Translations under genes and position numbers: made by a program | Notes under the pieces: generated by a model | What the model saw: the letters and a program-made list of their open reading frames with translations, nothing else | Told to the model about the DNA's origin: nothing | Database searches by the model: none | DNA from: Phycisphaerales bacterium | GTDB taxonomy: Bacteria > Planctomycetota > Phycisphaerae > Phycisphaerales > UBA1924 | Assembly: GCA_026647565.1 (NCBI GenBank) | Contig: JAPKGU010000009.1 | Span: forward strand, 1-47,539 | DNA length: 47,539 bases | Reading direction: 5' to 3' | Shown: piece by piece, positions 33,182 to 43,500 of the stretch | How the letters are laid out: every line of letters starts with the position of its first letter | Position numbering within the stretch: the first letter of the stretch is position 1

Positions 33182-34792
33182 ATGAATCTTTCCGAACTCA
33201 TCGCCGGGACAGGAGCGAGCGTCGTCCGGGGAGATCCCTCGGTCGTGCGCATCTGCGACGTCACAGAGGACAGCCGCACCGTCATGCCCGGCTCCCTCTT
33301 CATTGCGAGACGGGGGACGAGGGCGGACGGTCGGGCGCACGTCGGCGAAGCGTGCGAGCAGGGTGCGGTGGCGATCGTCTCCGACGACGCCGAGGTCTGT
33401 TCCGGGGGTGTGTGCGAGCGGGGTGCGCACCATCGCGCCATCGACCAGGGCGTCGCTCTGGTCATCACGCCCGACGTCCCGCGCGTCTCGGCCATCATGG
33501 CGGAACGCTTCTATGGAAACCCCTCGTCGCGTCTGCGAATGGTCGGCGTCACCGGCACCAACGGCAAGACCACGATCGTCCACCTCGTCCACCAGGCGCT
33601 GAACGCGTGCGCCGTTCGGACTGGCATGATCGGGACCGTTCAGATCGACGACGGGCGTGAGACCGCGGCGGCCAGCATGACCACGCCCCCCGCCGTGGAG
33701 GTCAGCCGCACGCTCGCCAGCATGGTTGAGTTCGGCTGCGTCGCGTGCGCGATGGAGACGTCCAGCCACGCGCTGGATCAGGGTCGAGTCGCCGCCGTCC
33801 GATTCGGAGTCGGCGTCTTCACGAACCTGACCGGCGACCACCTCGACTACCACAAGACGATGGAGGCGTACGCCGACGCCAAGGCGCGTCTCTTCGCATC
33901 GCTCCCGGAGAGCGGCGTCGCGATCGTCAACGCCGAGGACCCGGCCCATGAGCGGATGCTCCGCGACTGCCGGGCCAACGTCTTTCGCTGCGTCACCCGG
34001 CCCCTCACGCCCTCGGAGCGATCGAGCGGCTGGTGCTCGATTGTCGTGAGGGAACGGTCGGTTCGGGGCACGACTGCCGACATCGTCGGGCCCTGGTCGG
34101 TGAGCGGAGAGCCGCTGACAGTCACGTACCACCTCATCGGCGATCACAACGCGATGAACGTGCTCCAGGCCTTCGCCGCCGCGTGGATCATCGGGCGCGA
34201 GTTCCGCCTGACGCACACGCGGCTGGCCGAGTCGTTGTCGGGCGTCACGGCGCCGTGTGGACGACTGGAGCGTGTCGGTCCCGAGCGTGCGGGCGAGCCG
34301 ATCGTGCTGGTGGACTATGCGCACACGGACGACGGGCTTCGAAAGGCGCTCGAGGCCGTGCGCAGCGTGATGGGCGCGGGGACCGTTGCGGGCGGGCGCT
34401 TATGGGTCGTGTTCGGCGCGGGTGGCGACAAGGACAAGGCCAAGCGCCCGCGCATGGGCCGCGCCGCGTGGGACCTGGCCGACAGGATCGTTGTGACAAG
34501 CGACAATCCGAGGCGGGAAAGCCCGTCCGAGATCATCGATCAGATCCTCTCGGGCATGGAGCGGACCGGCAGGGAGGATCGCGTCACGGTGCAGGCCGAT
34601 CGGCGCGAAGCGATCTACCACGCGGTCGCGAACGCGGGCCCCGGCGACGTTGTCCTCATCGCTGGCAAGGGGCACGAGACCGAGCAGGTGCTGTCGGACG
34701 GGCGGGGCGGCACACGGACGACCCGCTTTGTCGATCAGGAGGTCGCGTCGGAGGCCCTCGCCGCTCGTGCTCGTTCGGAGGAAGAGAAGTGA
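33182..34792 (+). CDS. murE: UDP-N-acetylmuramoyl-tripeptide synthetase MurE (meso-DAP type)
   Basis: Cytoplasmic Mur ligase adding the third amino acid to the peptidoglycan precursor. It has the N-terminal UDP-binding domain (DVTEDSRTVMPGSLFIARRG), the ATP loop GVTGTNGKTT, METSSHALDQGRV, NLTGDHLDYHKTMEAYADAKARLF, and VLVDYAHTDDGLRKAL. It carries the DNPR motif (TSDNPRRESP), which in this family marks meso-diaminopimelate as substrate. The 536 residues are typical plus a short loop. ATG 33182 is preceded by GGAGG. It is first of murE-murF-mraY. A DAP-type MurE agrees with the peptidoglycan now known in planctomycetes. Confidence 0.97.
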   Translation: MNLSELIAGTGASVVRGDPSVVRICDVTEDSRTVMPGSLFIARRGTRADGRAHVGEACEQGAVAIVSDDAEVCSGGVCERGAHHRAIDQGVALVITPDVPRVSAIMAERFYGNPSSRLRMVGVTGTNGKTTIVHLVHQALNACAVRTGMIGTVQIDDGRETAAASMTTPPAVEVSRTLASMVEFGCVACAMETSSHALDQGRVAAVRFGVGVFTNLTGDHLDYHKTMEAYADAKARLFASLPESGVAIVNAEDPAHERMLRDCRANVFRCVTRPLTPSERSSGWCSIVVRERSVRGTTADIVGPWSVSGEPLTVTYHLIGDHNAMNVLQAFAAAWIIGREFRLTHTRLAESLSGVTAPCGRLERVGPERAGEPIVLVDYAHTDDGLRKALEAVRSVMGAGTVAGGRLWVVFGAGGDKDKAKRPRMGRAAWDLADRIVVTSDNPRRESPSEIIDQILSGMERTGREDRVTVQADRREAIYHAVANAGPGDVVLIAGKGHETEQVLSDGRGGTRTTRFVDQEVASEALAARARSEEEK

Positions 34793-34829
34793 TGCGTTCG
34801 ATGAAGCGTTCGCTCGATCGGAGGATGCG

Positions 34830-36278
34830 TTGACTCCACAGGATTCGTTCTGGACGCCCGACGGGATCAGGATCGCCGCCGGGGGCACGTGGCTCGCCCG
34901 TCCCGCGGACGGCGGCTCGGTGGTCTCCGGCGTCTCGATCGACAGCCGCGCCGTTGTGCCGGGTCAGGCGTTCATCGCGATCAGGGGCGATCGCACCGAC
35001 GGACACCTGTATCTCGCAGAGGCCTGCTCGCGCGGGGCGACGCTCCTGATCGTCTCCGACGGGCCGATCGCTCCCATGCCGCCGGGCGTCGGGGTCCTGC
35101 GCGTCGCCGACACGCGAGCGGCGCTGCTCCGGCTCGGCGCCGCGTGGCGGAGACTCCTCGATGGCACGCGAGTCGTCGCCGTGGTCGGCTCGAACGGGAA
35201 GACCACGACAGTCCGTCTCATCGACGCGGCACTCGGCGCCGCCCTGCGGGGCACGGCGTCGATCAAGAGCTTCAACAACTCGGTCGGTGTCCCGCTCACG
35301 ATCCTCGGCGCCAAACGCACCGACCAGTATCTCGTCTGCGAGGTCGGCACCAGCGCCCCGGGCGAGATCGCCTCTCTGTCGCAGATCGTCCAGCCCGACG
35401 TGGCCGTGATCACAAGCATCGGACGCGAGCACCTGGAGTTCCTCGGCTCACTCCGGGGCGTCGCCTCGGAGGAATCCAGCGTGCTCGATCACATCCGGCC
35501 GGGCGGCATCGGCGTCGTGACCTCCGACTCAACCGAGCTCGACGAGGTCATCCGCGCCCGTGCCGCCCGACGCGCGGACGGCGGACCGACCATCCTCCGC
35601 TTCGGTTCGGGCCCGAGCGCGGATGTGCGGGTCTGTCGGACGGAGCAGACCGAGCGCGGCACCGACTTTGAGCTCAACGACCGGGCCGCGTTCACGATCC
35701 CCCTGCTCGGTGCGCACAACGCGTGGAACGCGGCTGCCGCCGTCGCGGTCGCGCGACGCTTCCGTATCGCCGATGAGGACATCCGGCGCGGGCTTGCCTC
35801 CGCAACCGGCGCCGCGATGCGACTGGAGCGCAAACGCATCGGGCGCATCGAGGTCGTGAACGACGCGTACAACGCCAACCCCGACTCAGTCCTCGCCGCG
35901 ATCGGCACGCTCTCCGGACTCCGGCCCGCCGCGGGCGGCGGTCGCGTGCTCGTGCTCGGCGACATGCTCGAGCTGGGCCCCGAAGGGCCGTTGCTGCACG
36001 ACGAGGTTGTTCGGGCCGCGGCGGGTGACGCCTCCATCGAGCGAATCGCCCTCGTCGGCCCCTTGATGTCGGCTCGCGCCGCGATCATCCGCGCCGCGCG
36101 TGGAGACTCCGGCGTGGTGGCCGTGCACGACGCCTCGGCACCGAACGCCGCACGCGTCGCGGACATGGTCCTGCCCGGTGACGTTGTCCTCCTGAAGGGC
36201 TCTCGCGGCATGCGTCTGGAACGAATCGCCGAGGCGATCGAGACCGCCCACGCACGGGCCGGCAACGGAACCTCCTGA
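34830..36278 (+). CDS. murF: UDP-N-acetylmuramoyl-tripeptide:D-alanyl-D-alanine ligase
   Basis: Adds D-Ala-D-Ala to the muropeptide precursor. Motifs: VSGVSIDSRAVVPGQAFIAIRGDRTDG, VVGSNGKTTTVRLI, KSFNNSVGVPLTILG, EVGTSAPGEIASLSQIVQPDVAVITSIGREHLEFLG, NDAYNANPDSVLAAIGTL and LVLGDMLELGPEGPLLHDEV. The start is a TTG at 34830, with GGAGG at 34820-34824 giving 5-bp spacing; no ATG or GTG nearby fits the family better, and the longer open frame upstream overlaps murE without similarity. 482 residues. The stop overlaps the mraY ATG by one base (TGATG). Confidence 0.95.
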   Translation: MTPQDSFWTPDGIRIAAGGTWLARPADGGSVVSGVSIDSRAVVPGQAFIAIRGDRTDGHLYLAEACSRGATLLIVSDGPIAPMPPGVGVLRVADTRAALLRLGAAWRRLLDGTRVVAVVGSNGKTTTVRLIDAALGAALRGTASIKSFNNSVGVPLTILGAKRTDQYLVCEVGTSAPGEIASLSQIVQPDVAVITSIGREHLEFLGSLRGVASEESSVLDHIRPGGIGVVTSDSTELDEVIRARAARRADGGPTILRFGSGPSADVRVCRTEQTERGTDFELNDRAAFTIPLLGAHNAWNAAAAVAVARRFRIADEDIRRGLASATGAAMRLERKRIGRIEVVNDAYNANPDSVLAAIGTLSGLRPAAGGGRVLVLGDMLELGPEGPLLHDEVVRAAAGDASIERIALVGPLMSARAAIIRAARGDSGVVAVHDASAPNAARVADMVLPGDVVLLKGSRGMRLERIAEAIETAHARAGNGTS

Positions 36279-37462
36279 TGCTCTACCTGCTCATCTCCCG
36301 GCTGCGCGACTGGCTCGACGACAACCACATGACGTGGGCCACCGGCCTCATGGACCAGTTGCAGTTCCGCGCCCTGGCGGCCCTCCTCATCGCGTTCTTC
36401 CTCGTCCTCGCGCTCGGCAGGAGGACGATCCGGCTGCTCGTTCGCATGAAGATCGGGGACACCGGGGCGACCGATGCCGAAGCCCTCCGCGCCCATTCAC
36501 AGGGCAAGGCCAACACGCCGACGATGGGCGGTGCGCTGATCGTCGGGGCGATCGCTGTCGCGACCCTCATGCTCGCAGACGTCTCTCGCTTCTACGTCCA
36601 GCTCGCGCTCATCGTCATGCTCTGGACCGCGGCGCTCGGGGGGGTTGACGACTACCTCAAGCTCACGGCGGCGCGGCGCGGGGGCAGCCGTCAGGGCCTC
36701 TACGCATGGGAGAAGCTCGCGTTCCAGCTCGGCCTGGGGCTGCTCGTCGGGTACTTCGCGTTCAACCACGGCGATACCGACGCGGCGCACGACCTTGCCC
36801 ACGTGCTCAACCTGCCGTTCCAGAAGACCTTCGAGTCGAGCCAGGGAGACATCGCGCAAGGGCTTGTCTTCCTTGGGCGGGGCGCGTTCATCGTCATCGC
36901 CATGCTCATGCTCACGGGCATGAGCAACGCCGTGAACATCACCGACGGCATGGACGGGCTTGCCAGCGGCGTCTCCGCCGCGGTCTCGGTCGGCCTGCTC
37001 GTCATCGCCCTGATCGCCGGCAGCCAGGCCGCATCGACGTACCTGCTGGTGCCGCACATTCCGTTCGCCGACGAGCTGGCGGTGGTGGCGGGCGCGATGG
37101 TCGGGGCCACGCTCGGGTTCCTGTGGTGGAACTGCTCACCGGCGCAGGTGTTCATGGGCGACACCGGCTCTCTGGCGCTCGGAGCACTGATCGGCTACAT
37201 CGCGATCGTCACGCGCCAGGAGATCATCGTGCTCCTCATGTCCGGCGTCTTTCTGCTGGAGATCGCCTCGGTCACGATCCAGGTGGGCGTCTTCAAGGCG
37301 ACCCGCATCGCGACGGGCACCGGTCGGCGCGTCTTCAAGATCGCACCGTACCACCACGCCCTGCATCTCTCCGGTTGGAAGGAGCAGCAGATCGTTGCCC
37401 GTGCGTGGATCGTGGCGGTCCTGCTCGTCGCGGTCGCCATCTGGACGATCAAGGTCCGCTGA
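36278..37462 (+). CDS. mraY: Phospho-N-acetylmuramoyl-pentapeptide transferase
   Basis: Integral membrane enzyme that makes lipid I by moving phospho-MurNAc-pentapeptide onto undecaprenyl phosphate. About ten hydrophobic helices across 394 residues. Family motifs: KANTPTMGGALIV, AALGGVDDYLKL (catalytic Asp pair), MSNAVNITDGMDGLASGVSA, NCSPAQVFMGDTGSLALGALIG and IAPYHHALHLSGWKEQQIVAR (the C-terminal HHH-type motif as HHALH). Translationally coupled to murF. The usual next gene murD is not here; a convergent gene follows 12 bp after the stop, so the cluster ends at mraY. Confidence 0.97.
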   Translation: MLYLLISRLRDWLDDNHMTWATGLMDQLQFRALAALLIAFFLVLALGRRTIRLLVRMKIGDTGATDAEALRAHSQGKANTPTMGGALIVGAIAVATLMLADVSRFYVQLALIVMLWTAALGGVDDYLKLTAARRGGSRQGLYAWEKLAFQLGLGLLVGYFAFNHGDTDAAHDLAHVLNLPFQKTFESSQGDIAQGLVFLGRGAFIVIAMLMLTGMSNAVNITDGMDGLASGVSAAVSVGLLVIALIAGSQAASTYLLVPHIPFADELAVVAGAMVGATLGFLWWNCSPAQVFMGDTGSLALGALIGYIAIVTRQEIIVLLMSGVFLLEIASVTIQVGVFKATRIATGTGRRVFKIAPYHHALHLSGWKEQQIVARAWIVAVLLVAVAIWTIKVR

Positions 37463-37474
37463 GTCCCGATCGGC

Positions 37475-38692
37475 TCAGCGAGCGGAGACCCGGATCATCG
37501 CGAACGCGAGCGTCGGCCGGTCCTGCACCGGACCACGCTCCCCCGGCTCCACCCGCACGACGAGCGTCGCGCTTCCCGCCGGAAGGTCTGCCGAGACGGT
37601 CGCGACCGGTCGCTCCGCATTCACACGCCCGCGCCACACGTCCGTCGGCGCCGTGCCGTCCGCCCGGCTCGATGCGCCGATCACCACCTCGCAATCGCCC
37701 CAGTCCCTGAACGCCTCGGGCAGCACCACCTCGCACGAAACCCCGTCCGCGTTCGGCGGGAGCTTCCACGTCGCCACGCACGGCCCCGGCATGCGGATCT
37801 CCGCGGCACTCAGCGGCGCCTCGTCGCCGGCGCCGATCACAGGGGCGTCGGTCCACGGGCGAGGCGCCAGCGGCGACACGCCCACGAACTCGAGTCGCGA
37901 GAGCGGCACGAGCCGCCCCGCGTCGGGCATCCAGCCGATCACATTGTCGAGGATCGTCGTCGGCACGCCCGGCGAGGGCTCGGACTCCGAGGCGGAATGG
38001 ACGCGGGTGAGTGCGGGATCGAGCGCGACAAGGCCGGCCTCGCTCGCGGTGCCCGGCATCGACACGCGGACCACGCACCCGTCGGCGAGCCAGACCGTCG
38101 GTCCGGACGCGCGCTGGATCGGGTTCTGGAGGCGCACGGACGCGACCGCGTCGAGCGGAATGAGGCGCTCGCCCCCCGACTCGCCCTCTATCGCGATCTG
38201 CGCGCCCACGCGCGTCACAAGGCCTCGCACGGCATCGCCGTTTGAGAGCAGCACAAGGTCGCCACCCGAAGCGCGGCCCGGTGCCGGCATGCCGGGCATG
38301 ACCAGAGTGGAGACAGCATCCAGCGGGACGCGCACCACGCCGAGGGAAGGGTGCTCAACCATCACGTCATCCCCGGTGCTCACCGTCAAGCCGTCCGCCG
38401 ACTTTGCCAGCGAGCCGACGATCCGCTGGCCGTCCGTGAGCGAAAGGACCGGCGTTCCGGGGACCGTCGTCACGCGCGCCGGCCGGTAGAGCGCCAACAG
38501 GTCGGTGTGCGGAATGATCCTGCGCGATCCCTTCGCGTCTCGCGTATGAACGCCCGAGGAATCGAGGGCGTCGACGACGATCTCCGTTCGCGACAGGTCC
38601 CGCCCGATCATCACTCGCCTCGGAGCATCCGGCTCGATCCCGAGCAGTGCGGACGCGAGCATCACGACCGGGATGGAGTGGAGAGCGATCAT
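37475..38692 (-). CDS. Secreted beta-rich protein, unrecognised
   Basis: A 405-residue protein with an N-terminal signal peptide (MIALHSIPVVMLASALLG). It has repeated short beta units that each contrast a value with a site description (SLTDGQRIVGSLAKSADGLTVSTGDDV; LLSNGDAVRGLVTRVGAQIAIEGESGGERLIPLDAVASVRL), typical of planctomycete exported proteins with LPLD.V..I-type repeats. The C-terminal half has a jelly-roll-like domain (ATWKLPPNADGVSCEVVLPEAFRDWGDCEVVIG; GSATLVVRVEPGERG) resembling NPCBM-type sugar-binding modules. Its start overlaps the toroid-protein stop by 4 bp, so it is last in the coupled cluster. Function unknown. Confidence 0.8.
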   Translation of the reverse strand: MIALHSIPVVMLASALLGIEPDAPRRVMIGRDLSRTEIVVDALDSSGVHTRDAKGSRRIIPHTDLLALYRPARVTTVPGTPVLSLTDGQRIVGSLAKSADGLTVSTGDDVMVEHPSLGVVRVPLDAVSTLVMPGMPAPGRASGGDLVLLSNGDAVRGLVTRVGAQIAIEGESGGERLIPLDAVASVRLQNPIQRASGPTVWLADGCVVRVSMPGTASEAGLVALDPALTRVHSASESEPSPGVPTTILDNVIGWMPDAGRLVPLSRLEFVGVSPLAPRPWTDAPVIGAGDEAPLSAAEIRMPGPCVATWKLPPNADGVSCEVVLPEAFRDWGDCEVVIGASSRADGTAPTDVWRGRVNAERPVATVSADLPAGSATLVVRVEPGERGPVQDRPTLAFAMIRVSAR

Positions 38693-39843
38693 TTCTGGAA
38701 GATCGGCAGATAACGCTTGGGGATCTGAAGGACAAGCAGCGCCATCGACGTGGAATAGGTCGGACCGACCGAACGATCGTCCCAGGCCCCCGAGTCGAGC
38801 TGCTGCGCGAGCAGTTCCTCCCGCGCCGCGGGCCACCACCGGGCCCACGACTCGCCCCCCGCAAGGTACATGGCCTGGATCGCGTAGTAGTGCCCGTAGT
38901 AGTAGTGCGTGCGCGGGGCCCGCCCGGTGCCGGGCATGGCGACCGCGTTCAGATACTCGAGCCCGCGATCGATCGAATCGTCGTTGTAGATACCGGCGTA
39001 GAAGAGCGTCGCCACGCCCGCCGCGGAGCGGGGCCACGCCGAGGCCCCGACATCCAGCTGGTACTTGAACCCGCCGTCGGGATTCTGGCACTGGCGCACA
39101 TACGCGACGGCGCGATCGATGGTGTCGCGTGAGACCTCGATGCCGGCGTTGCGCGCCGACCGAAGCCCCATGACCTGGCAGATCGTCACGGACGAATCGG
39201 CGTCGTAGGGCACGGGGTTGTACCGCCATCCGCCCTGGTCATTCTGCGTCGACTCGATCAGGCGAACCGCCTTGACCAGTGCCTCGTGGGTCCGCTGCGC
39301 CATCCGCGTGTCGCCGCCACCGGCCGTCATGCCGTAGACCTCGCCCAGGAAGAGCGTCGCGAATCCGTGGCCGTACATCGGTCCGTTGGTGGCGTCCGAG
39401 GCGACCAGCCCGTTCTCCGCGACATTGGCGAGCACAAACTCCAGGCCCCGCGTCACGTGCTCCGCGTACGGGCCCCGACCCGGCACGCTCCCGTCGGACA
39501 TGAACGCAAGACACGCCAGCGACGTGATCGCGATGTTCCGCTCGTAGCGAAGATCGCCGAAGGAGCCGTCCTGATTCTGCTGGAGCGCGAGGTACGCCAG
39601 ACCCTTGGCGATCGCGGCGTCGAGTTCGGGCGTGATTTCGTTCTCCAGGACGACGTTCTGTGCGCTCCGATGCCCCTCGGGCGCGATGTCGCTCAGCGGA
39701 TCCGACGCCGGCGGGCCGGACGTCACGGGTTCCGGCTCCGGCGGAGCGGGCGGCGGCTCGACGGCCTGGCCTCGCGCGCAGGCGCACGCGAAGACGCTCA
39801 GCACGCATGCGCCGGCCAGACGTCGTTGGCCCGCGGCCCTCAT
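38689..39843 (-). CDS. Secreted alpha/alpha-toroid protein (prenyltransferase/squalene-cyclase-like repeats)
   Basis: A 384-residue exported protein. After a signal peptide (RRLAGACVLSVFACACARGQA) and Pro-rich linker come repeated QW-type units: LAYLALQQNQDGSFGD, IESTQNDQGGWRYNP, VRQCQNPDGGFKYQLD, and LLAQQLDSGAWDDRSVGPTYSTSMALLVLQIPKRYLPI. The pattern of Q..DG.(F/W) is the repeat of squalene-hopene cyclases and prenyltransferases, but the catalytic DxDD of cyclases is not seen. The export signal also argues against terpenoid cyclisation. Such proteins are common in planctomycetes next to MoxR/VWA/DUF4175 genes. Overlaps both neighbours by 4 bp. Confidence 0.88.
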   Translation of the reverse strand: MRAAGQRRLAGACVLSVFACACARGQAVEPPPAPPEPEPVTSGPPASDPLSDIAPEGHRSAQNVVLENEITPELDAAIAKGLAYLALQQNQDGSFGDLRYERNIAITSLACLAFMSDGSVPGRGPYAEHVTRGLEFVLANVAENGLVASDATNGPMYGHGFATLFLGEVYGMTAGGGDTRMAQRTHEALVKAVRLIESTQNDQGGWRYNPVPYDADSSVTICQVMGLRSARNAGIEVSRDTIDRAVAYVRQCQNPDGGFKYQLDVGASAWPRSAAGVATLFYAGIYNDDSIDRGLEYLNAVAMPGTGRAPRTHYYYGHYYAIQAMYLAGGESWARWWPAAREELLAQQLDSGAWDDRSVGPTYSTSMALLVLQIPKRYLPIFQK

Positions 39844-40514
39844 GGTCGTTTCTCCTCGGCCAGACGCCGGTAGTACTGCTCCGTCATGGTCTGATAGATC
39901 GAGCTGAACTTGTCGCTCGATCCCTGCACCAGCGCCTCGCGCAAGCGCTCGGGGAGCGCGCCCCACGCCGCGGCGTTCAGCTGAGCGTTGTTCAGCGCGC
40001 CGTCCCGGCGTCCGGGCGGCTGCCCGTCCTGCGGATCGCCCTCCTGTTGGTCGCGCCGCGCGTCCTGCTGCTGCTGCTGCTGTTGCTGGCTCTGGTTCGG
40101 CTGGTTCTGCTGCTCCTGCTCGGACGCCGAGGACGATGACGATGAGGAACTCTGGTTCTGCGTCGACGCCGCGATCACCGCGTCGAGCTTGCGCACCACA
40201 TCTTCCTGAAGGCGCTGCGTGACGAGTCCGGGATCGCGTCCGTCCGCGAGCCGACCGGCTGTCTGTTCCATCAACTGCACAGCCTGCTGGAACGCCTCCG
40301 CCGCGTCCTCGGCCGACAGCTTCCTGTCGAGTGCGGCTCGGTCCGCATCGGGCAGCTCAACAACCGGCGCATCGGTGCTTCCCGGTGGCGCGAGACCAAG
40401 AAGTTCATCGAGCGAGGGCAAGCGCCTGACGGGCCCGGATGCAGTCGCCGGCTGGGCCGCGCACAGCGTGCCGGTCGCCAGCGCGAGCGTCGAGATGATC
40501 GCGGCGCGCCTCAC
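39840..40514 (-). CDS. Secreted Ser/Gln-rich protein
   Basis: A 224-residue protein from GTG 40514. It has a signal peptide (RRAAIISTLALATGTLCAAQPATA), then SLDELLGLAPPG and a helical segment (AEDAAEAFQQAVQLMEQTAGRLADGRDPGLVTQRLQEDVVRKLDAVI). A low-complexity stretch of eight Ser and then many Gln/Asn follows (coded partly by a CTG/CAG triplet run at about 40065-40088), and a C-terminal helical part (AWGALPERLREALVQG; FSSIYQTMTEQYYRRLAEE). The C-terminal LPERLREAL...YRRLAE element is seen in planctomycete proteins encoded beside DUF4175 genes. It overlaps both neighbours by 4 bp. Confidence 0.8.
   Translation of the reverse strand: MRRAAIISTLALATGTLCAAQPATASGPVRRLPSLDELLGLAPPGSTDAPVVELPDADRAALDRKLSAEDAAEAFQQAVQLMEQTAGRLADGRDPGLVTQRLQEDVVRKLDAVIAASTQNQSSSSSSSSASEQEQQNQPNQSQQQQQQQQDARRDQQEGDPQDGQPPGRRDGALNNAQLNAAAWGALPERLREALVQGSSDKFSSIYQTMTEQYYRRLAEEKRP
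40065..40088. repeat. CTG/CAG triplet run
   Basis: Six CTG units (40065-40082), one TTG and one CTG on the plus strand, coding a run of eight Gln in the minus-strand protein. A Ser run coded by mixed TCC/TCG/TCA-type codons lies just upstream in the protein. Triplet runs of this kind can change length by slippage without shifting the frame. Confidence 0.7.
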
Positions 40515-43500
40515 GGTTCCACCTCCCGGCTCGACTCCCCGTCCTGTCCACTGCCCCGGCCCTCCGGCAACGCCTGCTCCGCCTGCGTCATCTGCTCGAC
40601 GAGCGCCCTGCCCTGCTCGGCCAGTTGCTTCTGGAGCGTCGCGAGCGATTCAAGATCTGCGGGGGTGAAGCTCGCGGGGTCGTCCGCAGCGGAGCGCGTC
40701 GAGTCAAGCACGAGCTGCTGCATCTCGCGGAGCAGTCGGACCTTCGCCATGTCCGGGATCAGCCGCTCGCCACCCTGCCCCTGTCCCTGCCCGCCCCCAC
40801 CCTGCGAGCCCCCCGCCTGATCCTGGAAGTCGCGTTCGTCCTTCGGGTCCTGCAGCGAGGCCAGGAGCGACTGGAGCAGGCGGGACGCGCTCTCCTGGTT
40901 CCTCACCACGGCGCGATCGATCGTCGCCTCGCGCAGCGCCGCGGCCGCGGCTCTCATCGCGTCATCGATCCGATCGTGCGCGAATCCGAAGACCTGGGCT
41001 TCAGACAACTCCTCCGTTTTCGCCCGCAGCTCGCTCATCGAGGTCCGGAGCGACTCCTGCTGCTCGCCCGCCTGCCTGACGCCGGCCCTCGCGCGCCGGT
41101 CCAGTTCGACACCCACGAGTGGAGCGCTACGGCCGATCAGATCGCGCTGCTGCTCCAGCGCCTCGCGATACGCGGCCCGCAGCTCCTTGCGCTTCCGACC
41201 GGCGTCGCGCTCGGCCGCCTCCTTGTCCAGTCGCTCGGCCTCGGCCTTCGCGTCGCGCAGGCGCGCCCCGCTGAGCCGCTCGGCCGTGTCGGCACCTTCG
41301 AGGTCGACCGGCTCGCGCAAGGCCGCGATCGCGTTCGCCTGCGCCGTCGCCGCGGCCATCACGAGGTTCGCAACAACTTCCATCTGGTTGCCGCCTGCGA
41401 TGATCTGGTCGACCACGCCAAGCGTGTTCTGGCTCAGCCGGATCATCCCCTGCTCAAGCCCCTGGCTCGATGCCCCGCCCCGCGCTCGCGTGAGCAGGGC
41501 GATCTGCGAGTCCTGCTGGGCGATGAGCGACTCGAGCGACTCGATCACGCTCGACAGCTGGCGGCGCAGGGACTCGTCGCGGCGCCGCTCGGCGCTGTCG
41601 AGGTCCTCCAGCATCTCCTCGAGCGTCTGGATCGCCTCGCGCTGGCGCTCCGCGGCCGCGTTCGCCTGGTTCTGCGAGATCTGCCTCGCCGCCTCGTCAA
41701 GTTTCGGCGCGACGTTGCTCGTGCGACCCCGCTGCGTTGCCAGCGCCATCGCCTGGGCCTGGGCCGCGTCGGCGTCCTTCAGGTCGCGGCTCCGCTCGGA
41801 CAACTCGTCGAGCGCGCCCTCGGCCTGGCGTGCCGCCTCCGACTGGCGCTCGGCGATGCGCTCCAACTCCGATCGCTCGTCGCGGGACAGCTGGTCGACC
41901 GTCCGTCCGGTCGTGCGTCCCGACATCGCCATCGTCTCTTCGAGCAGACGACGCTGATCAGACAGCAGCCGCTCGACAGACCGGCGAGCGACCCATGCGT
42001 CCTGTCCGTTGTCCAGCAGGCGGACCAGCTGGCCCAGCTCGTCGCGAACCTCGTCCTGCGACGCCTCGATCTCGCGGCGGTCCTCCTCGTTGATACTCGC
42101 CGGCGCTTCCTCGTCGGGGCGCGGCTCGGCGGCTGCACGCTGGATCCGCTGCGTCGCCTCCTGCGACGCGCGGGCGGCGCCGTCGACGAAGGACGCGGCG
42201 TCATCGAGCAGCCCCGCCAGCGACTCGTCCGACAGGTTGTTCCGCTGGGCCCTCGACACCAGGCGCTGCAGCGTCTCGCGCTGCGACGCGATCCGCTCGC
42301 CGAGGGCCGCCTGACGCTCCGATAGGTCCCTGGGGGGTGGCTCGCTCTTGACGGCGCGCGAGAGCTCCGCCTGCTCCGCATCAAGGCGGATCGCCGCCTG
42401 ACGGATCGACTGCAACTCCGCCCGGACCTGGTCGATGAGTTCCGGCTCCGTGATGATCCTGAGCCGGCGCGGCGCCGATCGTGCGGGCTCGTGCGCCCCG
42501 CTCCCGAGCGTGAAGCCGTCGGTCGCCACCGCCGTGACCCACACCTCGTCCCCGCCCTTCACACCGAGCGTCGACAGGTCGAGTGTGTGCTGCGTGCGCC
42601 CGATGCGTGAGATGGAAGCGGGGGCCTCCGGTCCCACCACGAGCGCGGGACCCGCGTCGGGGGCAGCCTCGGCGCCGACGCCGCTGCTCGGCGCCGGCGG
42701 ACGCGCGATCACGAACTCCAGGGACGTGTCGCGGACCTCCACGTCGTCCCGTCCCTCGCCGATGATGCCGATCGATGCCGTCGCCAGCACCGCCTCGTCC
42801 TGGGACGGCTGCACGACGGACGCGACGGGCGGAGCATCCGCGACGGCGTCGATGGAGATGACCGCCTCATCGGTCGACGCCACGCCGTGCTCATCGATCA
42901 CTCCGACTCGAAGGGTCGTCGGCGCGCCCAGCGTCCACGACAGCGTCCAACGCGAGCCGGAGAGATCCGCGATCAGGCCGTCGGGCAGCGCCTCGACGCC
43001 CAGGGTCCGCCGAAGGAACCCGGAGTACCCGAGATCGCCGGGAGCTGGCGAGGGCAGCGGCTTCGAGTGCTCGATCACCATCGAGACCTCGCTCCCGATG
43101 AGCGGAGCCGGCATCGGCTTGGACGGCGCCGGAAGCAGCACATGCTCGGCCTCGCCCCGCTCGGGCTCGAGAGCCGCGAACGCGAGCGCCGCATACGCCG
43201 GGGGCCGCACTCGCGCGATCGCGCCGAGCACAACCGGGGGACGGACGATCAGCACGCGGGTCGGATCCGTCTGGCTGTCCTCAGTCCTCAGCCAGTACTC
43301 CAGCGTGGCCTCATCGGCCGACGCGGCTCCGAGGATCGCGCCCGGTTCCAGCAGACGCTCGAAGAGCTCGCCGCTGACCGTCGTCTCACCCGCCGACGCC
43401 TCCGTCGTGCGCGCCTGCGAAGTCAGGACGACCGTCTGAAGAGGTCCCGCCTCCTCGCGCCCCGAGCGCTGGGTTGTGATCACCCGATACTGGGCAAGGA

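Noticed and set aside
38689-39843. Squalene-hopene cyclase or hopanoid locus
   Set aside because: Toroid repeats are present but there is a signal peptide, no DxDD acid motif, and no hopanoid genes nearby.
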